Part shown: piece by piece, positions 36,108 to 46,394 of the stretch | Layout of the letters: the number at the start of each line of letters is the position of its first letter | Numbering within the stretch: position 1 is the stretch's first letter | From: Persephonella sp. IF05-L8 | GTDB taxonomy: Bacteria; Aquificota; Aquificia; Aquificales; Hydrogenothermaceae | Assembly: GCF_000703045.1 (NCBI RefSeq) | Contig: NZ_JNLJ01000001.1 | Coordinates: 186,001-250,000, forward strand | Length of the DNA stretch: 64,000 nucleotides | Direction: 5' to 3' | Program-made: the position numbers and the translations under genes | The notes under the pieces: model-generated | What the model saw: the letters and a program-made list of their open reading frames with translations, nothing else | Databases searched by the model: none | Told to the model about the DNA's origin: nothing

Positions 36108-36770
36108 TTACATAAAGTAGGTTGAAACAATAACTTTTATCTTAAAGGTATTGAGTTCTTTTCCTTTTACTTTTTCTATATAAACATTATCCAGACTGAA
36201 AAATCTATCGCTTTTTCCAAGCCTTCTAAGGAAAATTAAAAGATTGGATAGATTTCTGCTGCTCATATCCAGTTGAACTCTAACCCGATTTATTTTTATA
36301 AAAGATTTGTCCTTCTTTTTAGTTTTAGCAGTAACTATTTCGACTTTATCCTTTGATTTGTTATATCTCATATAAACCTCTTCAGGATTAGAAACTTTAA
36401 ATTCATTCATAGACATATTTGACCTGTTGGCAGCTTCAGATATAAAGCGTAGAATTTCTTGAGCCTGTTCTTCTGTTGGTATTACAGATTTTATTTCCTC
36501 AAGCTGTTTATTTAAGCTCTGTATTTCTGCTTTTACTTCTGCAAGTTTATCTTCCAGTTTTTTTCTAATTTCGGGACGGGCAAATCTTTTAAGTCTATCA
36601 ACCTGGGTTTGAAGGTTGTTAACTTCTTCTTCTAATCTTTTTTCTTCCATTTTTTTTGGTTCAATATAAAGTACATAAATTCCATATAACGCAAGTGCTG
36701 TAAAAACTCCAACCAGCAATATTTTTTGCCACTCAGGAAGCCCTTCCCATTGCTCTTTTATAGCATCCAA
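36108..36770 (-). CDS. pilO: Type IV pilus alignment protein PilO
   Basis: A 220-residue bitopic membrane protein: cytoplasmic start (LPEWQKILL), TM at about 17-38, a coiled coil of about 40-95, then a periplasmic ferredoxin-like domain (about 100-220). It is the partner of PilN and is three bases downstream of pilN, with AGGAAATAAC-type ribosome site at the junction. Confidence 0.86.
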   Translation of the reverse strand: MDAIKEQWEGLPEWQKILLVGVFTALALYGIYVLYIEPKKMEEKRLEEEVNNLQTQVDRLKRFARPEIRKKLEDKLAEVKAEIQSLNKQLEEIKSVIPTEEQAQEILRFISEAANRSNMSMNEFKVSNPEEVYMRYNKSKDKVEIVTAKTKKKDKSFIKINRVRVQLDMSSRNLSNLLIFLRRLGKSDRFFSLDNVYIEKVKGKELNTFKIKVIVSTYFM

Positions 36771-36772
36771 AG

Positions 36773-37426
36773 TTATTTCCTCCCTACCTGGTTATTTGGG
36801 GCTTTTTTCTCTTCCTTTTTTTTATTTCCTTCATTTCTCTTCCATTTATTTAGTTTGAAATTAAATGCATAATATTTAACTTTCTTATTTTGAGATAGTT
36901 GTTTTTTCACTGAATTAAATTTGATTTCAGTGTAATACTGGGATAAATTATCGTAAAAATTAGATATATATTTTGGATTGAAAGAAAATCCATCTAACTT
37001 TCCATTAGAACGACCAATTTCCATTTTCTTCAACCAGACACCATCGGGCAGACTAAGTACTATGGCTTTTATCATTGGAATAAAATCCGTTTTGGAAGAT
37101 GCCAGTTTGTTAAATACAGCTATTTTTAGTTTTGTTGTTTCTCTTAATTTTTCTGCTTCAACAACAGCCTTTTTCAGTCTATTTATCTGTTTTTCAATAT
37201 TCTTATATTTTGCTCTTTCTTCCAGTAAAACCTGTTTCTTTTCAGAAAGATTTGATATATTTCCGTTCAAATACACAATATAAACTATTTCAGCAGCTAT
37301 TAACAGGATAGGTATACCTATATATAGCAATCCTTTATTTGTTCCTATAGATGCAGGAGATATTCTTTTTTGAGAAACCTTAGCTTTTTTCTTTTCAGGA
37401 TTTAAATTAATCTTAATCATCTTCAA
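36773..37426 (-). CDS. pilN: Type IV pilus assembly protein PilN
   Basis: A 217-residue bitopic protein. The short cytoplasmic peptide IKINLNP, which binds PilM, is at residues 4-10; TM at about 33-53; a coiled coil (55-95) and a periplasmic domain follow. The tail is Lys/Asn rich. It overlaps pilM by 14 bases. Confidence 0.88.
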   Translation of the reverse strand: MKMIKINLNPEKKKAKVSQKRISPASIGTNKGLLYIGIPILLIAAEIVYIVYLNGNISNLSEKKQVLLEERAKYKNIEKQINRLKKAVVEAEKLRETTKLKIAVFNKLASSKTDFIPMIKAIVLSLPDGVWLKKMEIGRSNGKLDGFSFNPKYISNFYDNLSQYYTEIKFNSVKKQLSQNKKVKYYAFNFKLNKWKRNEGNKKKEEKKAPNNQVGRK

Positions 37427-38363
37427 ATCTCCTATATGCTAATCCAAATGGTATGTTATATATCCCCAGGGGAATATTTCCCTGGAAATCTATGTTAAGA
37501 GCTTTTACAGGGTCTAACTCAACAAGGGTAAATCTTGTAGAAAACTTAAGCTGCATATAAGCCTGTATTTCTGGGTATTTGGCAAAAAGTCCTGAGGTAT
37601 AGATAATTTTTGGTTCATTTATTGTGAGGAAGAAGTAGTTAATTTCATTAATTAGTTTATCAACAACTACTTCTTTCTCATCTGGGCTTAGCTCTTCATA
37701 ACTCCTGGCATCAAAATTCAAAGATTGAACTATAACATTTTCATGAAAGAAAATAAGATATGAATCATTAATGTCCAGATGGATGATACATATATTATTT
37801 TCTTCTCTTAAATCGGGATTATTCCTTCTTTCTGCTTCTGCAAGGTTTATTAAAGCAACCCCCTCGGAATCTATTATATCTAACTCTAAATTAGCATACT
37901 TCATTATTTCTCTTATATTTTCTATATCTTCTATTTTAGAAATAGCAACAAATACAATTAAACTGTCATCTTTTTCCTCTATGATATCGTAATCATAAAT
38001 TGTGCTTCCTTTTATACTTTTTATATCTTCTCTTATATTCCACTCAACAGCCTCCTCTATTTCTTTTGGAGACATTTTAGGTAGTTTCAGAGTTTTGTAT
38101 AATGTGGAAAGTGTAGGTATGCTAACTATAACATTTTTAATATGTAAATCTCTTTTCTCAAGTTCTTCTCTTATTAATAAACCTGCTTGTTCTTTGTTAT
38201 CAACGAGAGATACTTCAAAGGGCATTATAGGAATTTCAAAATGTCCTTTTTCTTTAGAAAGTACTGCTATTCTTGCAAAACCTTTATCAAGTTGAATACC
38301 TAAAGAGGTTTTTTCTTTATGAAAAATACCGGAAACAGGTTTTATTTTCTCGAGTACTTTCAT
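37413..38363 (-). CDS. pilM: Type IV pilus assembly protein PilM
   Basis: Actin-like cytoplasmic ATPase of 316 residues that binds the PilN tail. The opening SLGIQLDKGFARIAVL is the phosphate-1-like strand; segments KTLKLPKMSPKEIEEAVEWNI and the later LIIFFHENV-type strand match PilM. It is the first gene of the pilus operon; its start has GGGGAG seven to nine bases upstream, and the leader carries a small hairpin. Confidence 0.88.
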   Translation of the reverse strand: MKVLEKIKPVSGIFHKEKTSLGIQLDKGFARIAVLSKEKGHFEIPIMPFEVSLVDNKEQAGLLIREELEKRDLHIKNVIVSIPTLSTLYKTLKLPKMSPKEIEEAVEWNIREDIKSIKGSTIYDYDIIEEKDDSLIVFVAISKIEDIENIREIMKYANLELDIIDSEGVALINLAEAERRNNPDLREENNICIIHLDINDSYLIFFHENVIVQSLNFDARSYEELSPDEKEVVVDKLINEINYFFLTINEPKIIYTSGLFAKYPEIQAYMQLKFSTRFTLVELDPVKALNIDFQGNIPLGIYNIPFGLAYRRFEDD

Positions 38364-38440
38364 CCTTTTTTCTCCCCTCAGAGGTCGGAGGATAATAAAT
38401 CCTCTAAAGTCCTCGTTTATTTAATATATATTTTCGGAAA
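38364..38440 (-). promoter_or_regulatory. pilM leader with stem-loop and AT-rich promoter-like box
   Basis: On the minus strand a TATATATTAAAT stretch (about 38418-38430) is followed by GAGGAT-TTATT-ATCCTC, a six-base stem with a five-base loop, then the ribosome site. The stem is only about ten bases from the ribosome site, so it could affect translation. No known riboswitch is recognised. Confidence 0.35.
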
Positions 38441-38472
38441 AAAAGGGAAAGGCTTTAAGCCTTCCCTTTTTA
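38438..38472 (-). terminator. Intrinsic terminator after ppsA
   Basis: AAAAAGGGAAAGGCTT and AAGCCTTCCCTTTTT pair with one bulged A; the minus-strand reading ends in a T run just downstream of ppsA. The stem is flanked by A on the left and T on the right, so it could work in both directions. Confidence 0.85.
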
Positions 38473-38503
38473 TAGATTATAAAATTATAACATATTGTAA
38501 TAT

Positions 38504-40936
38504 CTAATGTAATCCTAATTTTTTCTCTATTTCGTAAATAGCTTTGGTGGTTTTCAGAACTGCGTCTGGATTTATTGATATTGTATCTATCCCCTGTTCA
38601 ACAAGGAACTGGGCAAAATCTGGATAGTCTGATGGACCCTGTCCACATATTCCAATTTTTCTTCCATGTTGTTTTGCTGTTTTTATCACCTGTGCTATCA
38701 ATCTTTTTACAGCTTCATTTCTTTCATCATACAGGTGAGCTACCAGTGAAGAATCTCTGTCTAAACCAAGGGTAAGCTGTGTCAGGTCGTTTGAACCAAT
38801 TGAAAATCCATCAAAATGCTGAGCAAACTGGTCTGCAAGGACAACGTTAGATGGAAGTTCACACATTACATAGACTTCCAGTCCGTTATCTCCTTTTTTG
38901 AGACCGAACTCTTCCATAACTTTGAGGACTTTTTCTCCTTCTTCTGGAGTTCTACAGAATGGAACCATAACTTTTACGTTGGTAAGTCCCATTTTGTTTC
39001 TTACTCTAAGAATTGCTTTACATTCAAGGCCAAATGCTTCTTTAAATTGTGGAGAGTAGTATCTGGACGCACCTCTCCATCCTATCATTGGGTTTTCTTC
39101 TATAGGTTCAAAATATTTTCCACCAATAAGGTTTGCATACTCATTTGATTTGAAGTCTGAAAATCTAACTATAACTGGTTTTGGATAAAATGCAGCTGCA
39201 ATTCTGGCTATACCATAGGAAAGTTTTTTGATGTAATACTCTTCTTTATTATCGTATCCAAATGTTTTGTCCTCTATTATTTTGGCCAGCTCTGGGTCTT
39301 TCTCTTTAATTTCTTCAAACTTAATAAGGGCAAGAGGATGTATTCCAATATAGTTATTTATGATAAATTCTTCTCTTGCAAGTCCAACTCCTGCATTTGG
39401 GAGGAATGAAAAATCAAATGCCCCTTCTGGAGAAGCAACATTCATCATAATAGGAGTTTTGGTTTTTGGCAGGGAGTTTATATCAACTTCTTCCACTTCA
39501 TAATCTATCTTTCCATCATAAACATATCCAGTATCCCCTTCAGCACAGGATACTGTTACAAGCTGGCCATCTTTTAACACTTCTGTTGCATTACCTGCAC
39601 CAACAACAGCAGGAACTCCAAGTTCTCTTGCAACAATGGCAGCATGACATGTTCTTCCACCTCTATTTGTTACAATAGCTGCAGCCTGTTTCATGATTGG
39701 TTCCCAGTCTGGGTCTGTCATATCTGTAACAAGAACATCTCCTGGTTTAAAATCTTTTGCATCTTCCAGGGAATACATCAGTTTGACATTTCCTGTAGCA
39801 ACTTTATCACCCACTGCTATGCCTGTAACCAGAACCTTTTTCATTCTTTCTTCATAAGGCTCGGTTATTTTATAAACTGTTATTTTTGAGTGGTCTTTTC
39901 TTGAGTGGATTGTTTCAGGTCTTGCCTGAACAATAAATATTTCATTTATTTCTCCATCTTTTGCCCATTCAACATCCATAGGGGTCCATTTGTTATATTT
40001 GTTGGAGTAATATTCCTCTATCTTCATAATCCAGTCTGCAAGTTTAAGAACCTCTTCATCTGTAAGACAGAACTGCTTTTGTTTTTCTTCTGGAACAGGA
40101 ACAACTTTTACCCTTTCATCCTCGGTTGTTCCATAAACCATCTTTTTATCTTTCTTACCTAATTTCTTTTCTATAATAGCCTCATATCCCTGTTTAAATG
40201 TTGGCTTAAATACAAGCCATTCATCTGGGGTTACTGCCCCCTGAACAACCATTTCACCAAGTCCATAAGAGCCTGTTATCAGGACAACATCTTTAAATCC
40301 ACTTTCAGTATCCAGTGAAAATCCCACTCCTGCTGCAGCAAGGTCAGAACGAACCATTTTTTGGATACCGACAGCAAGGCCAATAGAAAAGTGGTCAAAA
40401 CCAAATGATTCCCTGTAGGAAATAGCTCTATCAGTAAACAGTGAAGCAAAACAGCTTCTAACTGCGTTCAGGAGAGATTCATCTCCTTTTATGTTAAGGT
40501 ATGTATCCTGCTGTCCTGCAAATGAAGCATCTGGAAGGTCTTCTGCTGTTGCAGATGAACGAACAGCAACATCAACATAATGCTGGTTATACATCTGGCT
40601 TAGTTGATGGTAGTAATCAATTATGGCCTGTTTCAGGTCTTCAGGAAATTCTCCACCTTTTATCATTTCTCTAATTTCAAGACCTCTTTTTGCAAGGTCT
40701 TCAACATTGTTTGGGTCAAGTCCTTTTAAGGCTTCTGTGATTTTTTCCTTCAGATTGTTATACTCAATAAAATACCTGTAGGCATCAGCTGTAACTACAT
40801 AACCCATTGGAATTTTTATTCCCATAGGGGATAAACCTTTTATCATCTCCCCAAGGGAAGCATTTTTTCCACCGACAAGCTCAACATCTTCAATTCCTAC
40901 TTCATTAAGCCAGACTACCAATTTTCTGTCGGACAT
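38504..40936 (-). CDS. ppsA: Phosphoenolpyruvate synthase
   Basis: Makes PEP from pyruvate and ATP, the entry of gluconeogenesis in autotrophs with the reductive TCA cycle. 810 residues. ATP-binding N-domain with VRSSATAEDLPDASFAGQQ, the phospho-histidine domain GGRTCHAAIVAREL (His431), and a C-terminal PEP/pyruvate barrel with GSNDLTQLTLGLDRD and the ICGQGPS cysteine. It follows glyS by 28 bases, with AGGAGGATAT. The operon ends at the terminator at 38438-38472. Confidence 0.98.
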   Translation of the reverse strand: MSDRKLVVWLNEVGIEDVELVGGKNASLGEMIKGLSPMGIKIPMGYVVTADAYRYFIEYNNLKEKITEALKGLDPNNVEDLAKRGLEIREMIKGGEFPEDLKQAIIDYYHQLSQMYNQHYVDVAVRSSATAEDLPDASFAGQQDTYLNIKGDESLLNAVRSCFASLFTDRAISYRESFGFDHFSIGLAVGIQKMVRSDLAAAGVGFSLDTESGFKDVVLITGSYGLGEMVVQGAVTPDEWLVFKPTFKQGYEAIIEKKLGKKDKKMVYGTTEDERVKVVPVPEEKQKQFCLTDEEVLKLADWIMKIEEYYSNKYNKWTPMDVEWAKDGEINEIFIVQARPETIHSRKDHSKITVYKITEPYEERMKKVLVTGIAVGDKVATGNVKLMYSLEDAKDFKPGDVLVTDMTDPDWEPIMKQAAAIVTNRGGRTCHAAIVARELGVPAVVGAGNATEVLKDGQLVTVSCAEGDTGYVYDGKIDYEVEEVDINSLPKTKTPIMMNVASPEGAFDFSFLPNAGVGLAREEFIINNYIGIHPLALIKFEEIKEKDPELAKIIEDKTFGYDNKEEYYIKKLSYGIARIAAAFYPKPVIVRFSDFKSNEYANLIGGKYFEPIEENPMIGWRGASRYYSPQFKEAFGLECKAILRVRNKMGLTNVKVMVPFCRTPEEGEKVLKVMEEFGLKKGDNGLEVYVMCELPSNVVLADQFAQHFDGFSIGSNDLTQLTLGLDRDSSLVAHLYDERNEAVKRLIAQVIKTAKQHGRKIGICGQGPSDYPDFAQFLVEQGIDTISINPDAVLKTTKAIYEIEKKLGLH

Positions 40937-40964
40937 AATATATCCTCCTGATTATTCCTGTTAT

Positions 40965-43088
40965 TTAATTCGTTGTTATTTTCGTAAAATCTGCTATTTT
41001 CTGGAACATTTTGTTAATAAGTTCCATTAAAGAAAGCCTGTTATCTCTAATTTTTTTATCTTCCACCATAACCATAACGTTATCAAAAAATTGGTCAATG
41101 TATGGCTTCAGTTTAAGTAAATCTTCTAAAGCCTCAGTGTATTTTTTATTTTCAATATTTTTATTGAAATCTTCTTCCACTTCTTTAACTTTTGTATATA
41201 GCTGTTTTTCTTCTTCCTGCTGTAAAAGTTCAGGTTCAAAATGTCCAACAAATCCTTGTGGGATTATCTTACCAACTCTTTTAAAGACAATCATAATATT
41301 TTCAAATTCAGGGTTTTGTTTAAGTTTCTGGATACTTTCAATTTTGAGGTAGTTTCTGTAAAAATTAAATTCTGTGTCAGAAGCAATTACAGAGTTTATA
41401 ATATCTGTGTCATATCCTTTTTCTTTCATATAGGCGATAAATCTTCCTGTTATAAAATCTAAAACTTCAGGAATTATCTCCTCCTGATAAGTAGCTTTCC
41501 ATTCTTTATTTATTTCAGCAAATTTTAATATTTTTACTTTTGCAGCTTCTTTCTGTATATCTTCAAGTATTTCCTTTAAGGAAATGTCAACAGGTTTTTC
41601 AACAAGTATTCTAACAATTCCTATAGCATTTCTTCTTATGCCGTAAGGGTCTGCTGTTGCTTTTGGTTTTTCTCCGATAGATAAGAAAGAAAGCACTGTA
41701 TCCAGTTTATCTGATAAAGCAAGGATTGTTCCTATATATGTCTGGGGTAGTTCATCATCAGAGGTTTTAGGAAGGTAATGGTCATATATAGCCCTTGCAA
41801 CTTCAGGTTTTTCTCCCTGCTTTTCGGCATAGTGCATTCCCATTATGCCCTGTAGCTCATCAAACTCTTTGACCATTTCGGTAAGGAGGTCACATTTTGA
41901 AAGTTTGTTTGCCCTTTCCAAATCCTGAATATTATCAAAAGAGATTTTTCTTGCTATAAGTTTTGCTAATTCTCCATTTCTCTGGACTTTTTCAAGCATT
42001 GAACCAAGTTTCTGGTGAAACTGGACACCTTCCAGTTTTGGATAAAAATCCTCAAGATTGTGCTTTAGGTCTTCTTCATAGAAAAACAGAGCATCTTCAA
42101 GTCTTGCTGTCAGGACTTTTTCATATCCATGTTGAACTACAGACTTATCAGGAACTGCTGTATTGGAAATGGCAAGGAATTTTGGTATTAACTGGCCGTC
42201 CTTTTCAAAATTAAAGTATCTCTGGTGAACTTTACATACTGTTATTATTACTTCTTTGGGGAGGACAAGATATTCAGGAGAAAAATCTCCTAAAATCCCC
42301 ACTGGAAACTCTGTAAGGTTCACAACCTCATCAAGTAGTTCTTCATCTATAATAGGCTGGGCATCTAAGGTTCTGGCGAAACCTTCTATCTGGGTTCTTA
42401 TTGATTTTTCTCTTTCTTCATATTTTGCAAGAACATAGCCTAATTTTGTTAGTTCTATATAAAGGTTAGGGTCTGGAATTTCTTTTCTTTCTCCTCTACC
42501 AATAGGCTGGGTCATAAATCTGTGTAGATGTGTATATCTGTCTGCTTTTACTCCGGCTATTTCTACAGGGAGTACCTCATTATCAAGAAGAGATACAATC
42601 CATCTTATAGGTCTGGAAAATCTATATTCTGTGTTATTCCATTTCATTGTTTTAGGAAATGGAATTGATGAAATAAGTGAAGGAATAACCTCTGTTATAT
42701 ACTCAGAAACAGCTTTTCCCTGTATTAAAACCTTTGCTCCTATGTATTTTCCTTTTTCATTCTCTATTATCTGGAGTTCTTCTATTGGAATATTGTTTTT
42801 GGATGCAAAGGCAAGGGCAGCTTTTGTGTATTTTCCTTCATTATCAATGGCTACCTTTGCAGGGGGACCAATCAAAATTTTTTCCTGGTCTGGCTCTTTT
42901 TCATTAAGATTTTTCAGTATAAATCCAATTCTACGGGGTGTTCCAAATATCTCAATATTTTCAGGTGTATCATAGGCAAAAAATTTTTTAAAAAGTTCTG
43001 GTAATTTTTCTTTAAAATGCTTTATTGCAGCATTGACAGCTTTTGGTGGAAGTTCTTCTGTTCCTATCTCAAGTAAATAATTTTTCAT
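40965..43088 (-). CDS. glyS: Glycyl-tRNA synthetase beta subunit
   Basis: Tetrameric-type (alpha2-beta2) GlyRS beta subunit of 707 residues. The opening LLEIGTEELPPKAVN, KTMKWNNTEYRFSRPIRWIV, the HD-like region and the C-terminal anticodon-binding part ending in a LIN-K-M-F-QKIADF helix are characteristic. Its ATG is directly after the glyQ stop, so the subunits are cotranslated. Confidence 0.97.
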   Translation of the reverse strand: MKNYLLEIGTEELPPKAVNAAIKHFKEKLPELFKKFFAYDTPENIEIFGTPRRIGFILKNLNEKEPDQEKILIGPPAKVAIDNEGKYTKAALAFASKNNIPIEELQIIENEKGKYIGAKVLIQGKAVSEYITEVIPSLISSIPFPKTMKWNNTEYRFSRPIRWIVSLLDNEVLPVEIAGVKADRYTHLHRFMTQPIGRGERKEIPDPNLYIELTKLGYVLAKYEEREKSIRTQIEGFARTLDAQPIIDEELLDEVVNLTEFPVGILGDFSPEYLVLPKEVIITVCKVHQRYFNFEKDGQLIPKFLAISNTAVPDKSVVQHGYEKVLTARLEDALFFYEEDLKHNLEDFYPKLEGVQFHQKLGSMLEKVQRNGELAKLIARKISFDNIQDLERANKLSKCDLLTEMVKEFDELQGIMGMHYAEKQGEKPEVARAIYDHYLPKTSDDELPQTYIGTILALSDKLDTVLSFLSIGEKPKATADPYGIRRNAIGIVRILVEKPVDISLKEILEDIQKEAAKVKILKFAEINKEWKATYQEEIIPEVLDFITGRFIAYMKEKGYDTDIINSVIASDTEFNFYRNYLKIESIQKLKQNPEFENIMIVFKRVGKIIPQGFVGHFEPELLQQEEEKQLYTKVKEVEEDFNKNIENKKYTEALEDLLKLKPYIDQFFDNVMVMVEDKKIRDNRLSLMELINKMFQKIADFTKITTN

Positions 43089-43988
43089 TTATACTTCCCT
43101 GCTCCTTTTTAGAAGTGGATATCCAAGTTCTTCTCTATGTTTTACAAAGGCTTTAGCACATTCTCTTGCCAGATTTCTAACACGGGTTATAAATCTTGCC
43201 CTTTCATTTACAGATAAAGCTCCCCTTGCATCCAGGAGATTAAATATATGGGAGCATTTTAGGGCATAATCATAGGCAGGTATAGGAAGATTGTGTTCTA
43301 TAAGTTTAAAACCTTCTTTTTCATACATATCAAATGTTTTAAATAACATATCAACATCAGCAAGCTCAAAGTTGTATATAGACCATTGTCGTTCTGCTTC
43401 TTTATAAATATCTCCGTATTTTAGCCCATGTCCCCAGAGGATATCATAAACGCTATCAACATTCTGGAGATACATGGCTATCCTTTCAAGGCCATATGTT
43501 ATTTCTACGCTTACAACAGGTAAATCCAGACTGCCAACCTGCTGGAAATATGTAAACTGGGTTATTTCCATTCCATCAAGCCATACTTCCCAGCCCAGTC
43601 CCCATGCTCCAAGGGTCGGACTTTCCCAGTCATCCTCAACAAAACGAACATCATGTTTTGTAAGGTCTATTCCAAGGGCTTCAAGGCTTTTTAGATATAA
43701 CTCCTGTGGATTTTCCGGTGCCGGTTTTAAAATAACCTGAAACTGATAGTAATGCTGAAGTCTGTTTGGATTTTCTCCGTATCTTCCGTCTTTAGGTCTT
43801 CTGGACGGCTCAACATAGCAAACATTCCAGTCTTCTGGGCCCAATGACCTGAGAAATGTTGCAGGGTTCATAGTTCCTGCACCAACCTCTATATCATAAG
43901 GCTGCCATAAAATACATCCATGTTCAGTCCAGAATTTTTCTAATGTATGTATAATATCCTGAAAAGTTATTACTTCCTGCGCCGCCAT
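43089..43988 (-). CDS. glyQ: Glycyl-tRNA synthetase alpha subunit
   Basis: Catalytic class II synthetase subunit of 299 residues. [31 protein letters not shown] read in parts, [19 protein letters not shown], and [11 protein letters not shown] are family signatures. The start follows GGAGATTTA. First gene of the glyQ-glyS-ppsA operon, with a promoter at 44025-44054. Confidence 0.98.
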   Translation of the reverse strand: MAAQEVITFQDIIHTLEKFWTEHGCILWQPYDIEVGAGTMNPATFLRSLGPEDWNVCYVEPSRRPKDGRYGENPNRLQHYYQFQVILKPAPENPQELYLKSLEALGIDLTKHDVRFVEDDWESPTLGAWGLGWEVWLDGMEITQFTYFQQVGSLDLPVVSVEITYGLERIAMYLQNVDSVYDILWGHGLKYGDIYKEAERQWSIYNFELADVDMLFKTFDMYEKEGFKLIEHNLPIPAYDYALKCSHIFNLLDARGALSVNERARFITRVRNLARECAKAFVKHREELGYPLLKRSREV

Positions 43989-44024
43989 TAAATCTCCAAC
44001 TATATAAAAAATTAAACCCTTTCT

Positions 44025-44054
44025 ATTTTACAGTATTTTTCAGTGTTTTAACAA
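44025..44054 (-). promoter_or_regulatory. Putative sigma-70-type promoter of glyQSppsA
   Basis: On the minus strand TTGTTA (44049-44054), an 18-base spacer and TAAAAT (44025-44030), about 37 bases before the glyQ ATG. It diverges from the pbp1A promoter. No T-box leader is seen. Confidence 0.55.
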
Positions 44055-44067
44055 TATAACGTAGCCC

Positions 44068-44095
44068 TTTACAATTTTTTCACAGGGTATAAAAT
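44068..44095 (+). promoter_or_regulatory. Putative promoter of pbp1A
   Basis: TTTACA (44068-44073), 16 bases, TAAAAT (44090-44095), 33 bases before the start. The A/T background makes chance matches common, so confidence is moderate. Confidence 0.45.
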
Positions 44096-44128
44096 AAATT
44101 CTTCAAAAAACTTTATTTTTAGGGGAAA

Positions 44129-46393
44129 ATGTTGTCTAAATTTATTAAATACGGACTATTATTCATAATTGTATTACTTATAGCAGGAATTATTTCTGTA
44201 GGGGCTATTTTTTTCGCATATTCAAGAAATCTACCTGATATAAAACAACTGGAAAACTGGAAACCAAGTCAGGTAACCCAGGTTTATGCAGCTGATGGTT
44301 CTCTGATTACAGAATTTTTTCTTCAAAGAAGGCAATATGTAACAATTGATAAAATTCCTGACCACGTAAAAAAAGCTTTCATAGCCATAGAAGATAGAAC
44401 ATTTTACTCAAATCCAGGAATTGATGTATGGGGAATTCTTAGAGCCGCTTTTACAAATATCACCTCAGGCAGAATAGTTGCAGGAGGTAGCACAATTTCA
44501 CAGCAGCTTATAAAAAATCTCTTTTTAACTCCTGAAAGAAGTTTCAGAAGAAAAATAAAAGAAATTATTCTTGCTATAAAGTTAAACCAGATATATCCAA
44601 AGGATAAAATCCTGGAGATGTATCTTAATCAGATATATCTGGGGCATGGTGCCTATGGGGTTGAAGCTGCTTCTCAGGTGTATTTTGGAAAACATGTGTG
44701 GCAGCTTGATATATGCGAAGCTGCAGTTCTGGCAGGCTTACCAAAAGCACCAAGTAAGTATGACCCATACAAAAATAAAAAACTGGCAGAAAGTAGAAGA
44801 AATGCTGTTCTACAGGCTATGGTTGAAGAAGGTTATCTGGATATTGAAACTGCCAAAAAATGCTCCCAGCAACCTATAAAGCTAAAAACAGCAGAAGCAG
44901 ATGAAGGAAATATACATGATTATTTTACAGAAACAGTTAGGTTGTGGTTCATAAACCATTTTGGTAGTGATGCCCTTTATAAAGGTGGATACAAAATATA
45001 CACAACAGCAGACCCTGACCTTTTAAGAGATATGCATTTTATAGTTAAAGACCACCTTGAAGACCTGCAGTATCGTGTAGGTTTTCCAAAACTCACAACA
45101 GAAGAAATAAAGTTTATGACTAATAAATATAATCAGCAGAATATTAAATCCTTGGATGATTTAAAAACAGAAGGGATATACATAGGAATTATAGAAAAAA
45201 TAAAAAAACATACAATTTATTTCAAACTTGGGGAAATAAACGGAAAAGTTAAATTCTTTGGTTCACTTAGAAAAGCCAGAAAAGGTTACCCAATCTATAT
45301 CAGATATATTGGTAATGGTCAGTTTGAGTTTGTTCCCTATCTGGAAACAGCAGCAATATCTGTTGACCCTAAAACTGGAGCAATAAAAGCCCTCGTGGGA
45401 GGATACGATTTTGAAAAATCTAAATTCAACAGGGCAATTCAGGCAAAAAGGCAGCCAGGTTCTTCATTTAAACCAATAGTTTACACAGCAGCTATTTTAA
45501 ATGGATTTACAGAAATATCGGTAGTAAGGGATGAACCTGTTTCTATCTGGGACCCCCAAAAAGGCGAAGAATGGACCCCAAGAAATTATGAAAAAGAATA
45601 TAATGGTGAAGTTACTGTCCGAGAAGCAATTACAAGAAGTTTAAATGCCGCTGCAGTCAATACTCTACTGGAAGTTGGATACAATCCTGTAATTTCCCTG
45701 GCATACAAAATGGGAATTAAAACAAAACTTATGAAAGTTCCATCACTTGCTCTGGGTAGTATTGATGTATCCCCTATTGAGATGGCAACTGTTTACTCAA
45801 CCTTTGCAAATAATGGTGTTAAATGCATCCCTTATTTTATTGAAAAGGTTGTAGATGCAAGAGGGGAAATTGTATATCAGCATACACCCCAATGTCAGAA
45901 AGTAGTACCTGAGGATGAAAACTCTATAATGGTTGATTTACTTCAGGCAGTTGTTCAGGAAGGAACAGGAGTTAGAGCCAAAATCCTTGGATTTCCTGTT
46001 GCAGGAAAAACAGGAACAACCAATGATTATACAGACGCATGGTTTGCAGGATTTTCAACAAAACTGACAACTGTTGTATGGGTAGGATACGATTACAAAA
46101 AAACTATAGGAAGAAAAATGACCGGTTCAAAGGCAGCACTGCCTATATGGATAGATATTATGGCTACAGCTCACACGGATAAAGAAGTTCCAGGATTTAC
46201 ACATTCTCCAAACACCTATTACCTTCCAATAGATTTATCAACCAGAGCAATTGCTACAGAAAACTGCCCTGCCAAGAAAATTCTGTTTATTAAAGGAACA
46301 GAACCTATGATAGACTGTGAAGGTAATATAATAGTAGGTAATCTGCAAAATAACAATGACAATAACTTCCTGTATGACATAAAAGGAGAATAA
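44129..46393 (+). CDS. Penicillin-binding protein 1A (bifunctional transglycosylase/transpeptidase)
   Basis: Polymerises and crosslinks peptidoglycan in the periplasm. 754 residues: TM anchor (about 8-30), glycosyltransferase domain (about 55-225; [36 protein letters not shown]) and transpeptidase domain (about 400-690) with SxxK in PGSSFKPIV, SxN in RSLNAAAVN and KTG in [14 protein letters not shown]. The start follows AGGGGAAA. trpB begins two bases after its stop. Confidence 0.96.
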   Translation: MLSKFIKYGLLFIIVLLIAGIISVGAIFFAYSRNLPDIKQLENWKPSQVTQVYAADGSLITEFFLQRRQYVTIDKIPDHVKKAFIAIEDRTFYSNPGIDVWGILRAAFTNITSGRIVAGGSTISQQLIKNLFLTPERSFRRKIKEIILAIKLNQIYPKDKILEMYLNQIYLGHGAYGVEAASQVYFGKHVWQLDICEAAVLAGLPKAPSKYDPYKNKKLAESRRNAVLQAMVEEGYLDIETAKKCSQQPIKLKTAEADEGNIHDYFTETVRLWFINHFGSDALYKGGYKIYTTADPDLLRDMHFIVKDHLEDLQYRVGFPKLTTEEIKFMTNKYNQQNIKSLDDLKTEGIYIGIIEKIKKHTIYFKLGEINGKVKFFGSLRKARKGYPIYIRYIGNGQFEFVPYLETAAISVDPKTGAIKALVGGYDFEKSKFNRAIQAKRQPGSSFKPIVYTAAILNGFTEISVVRDEPVSIWDPQKGEEWTPRNYEKEYNGEVTVREAITRSLNAAAVNTLLEVGYNPVISLAYKMGIKTKLMKVPSLALGSIDVSPIEMATVYSTFANNGVKCIPYFIEKVVDARGEIVYQHTPQCQKVVPEDENSIMVDLLQAVVQEGTGVRAKILGFPVAGKTGTTNDYTDAWFAGFSTKLTTVVWVGYDYKKTIGRKMTGSKAALPIWIDIMATAHTDKEVPGFTHSPNTYYLPIDLSTRAIATENCPAKKILFIKGTEPMIDCEGNIIVGNLQNNNDNNFLYDIKGE

Positions 46394-46394
46394 G

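Noticed and set aside
38364-38440. Cyclic di-GMP riboswitch in the pilM leader
   Set aside because: Too short and lacks the conserved core; only a small hairpin is visible.
43989-44128. T-box leader before glyQ
   Set aside because: The 140-base gap has no T-box sequence or terminator/antiterminator pair, only promoter-like boxes.
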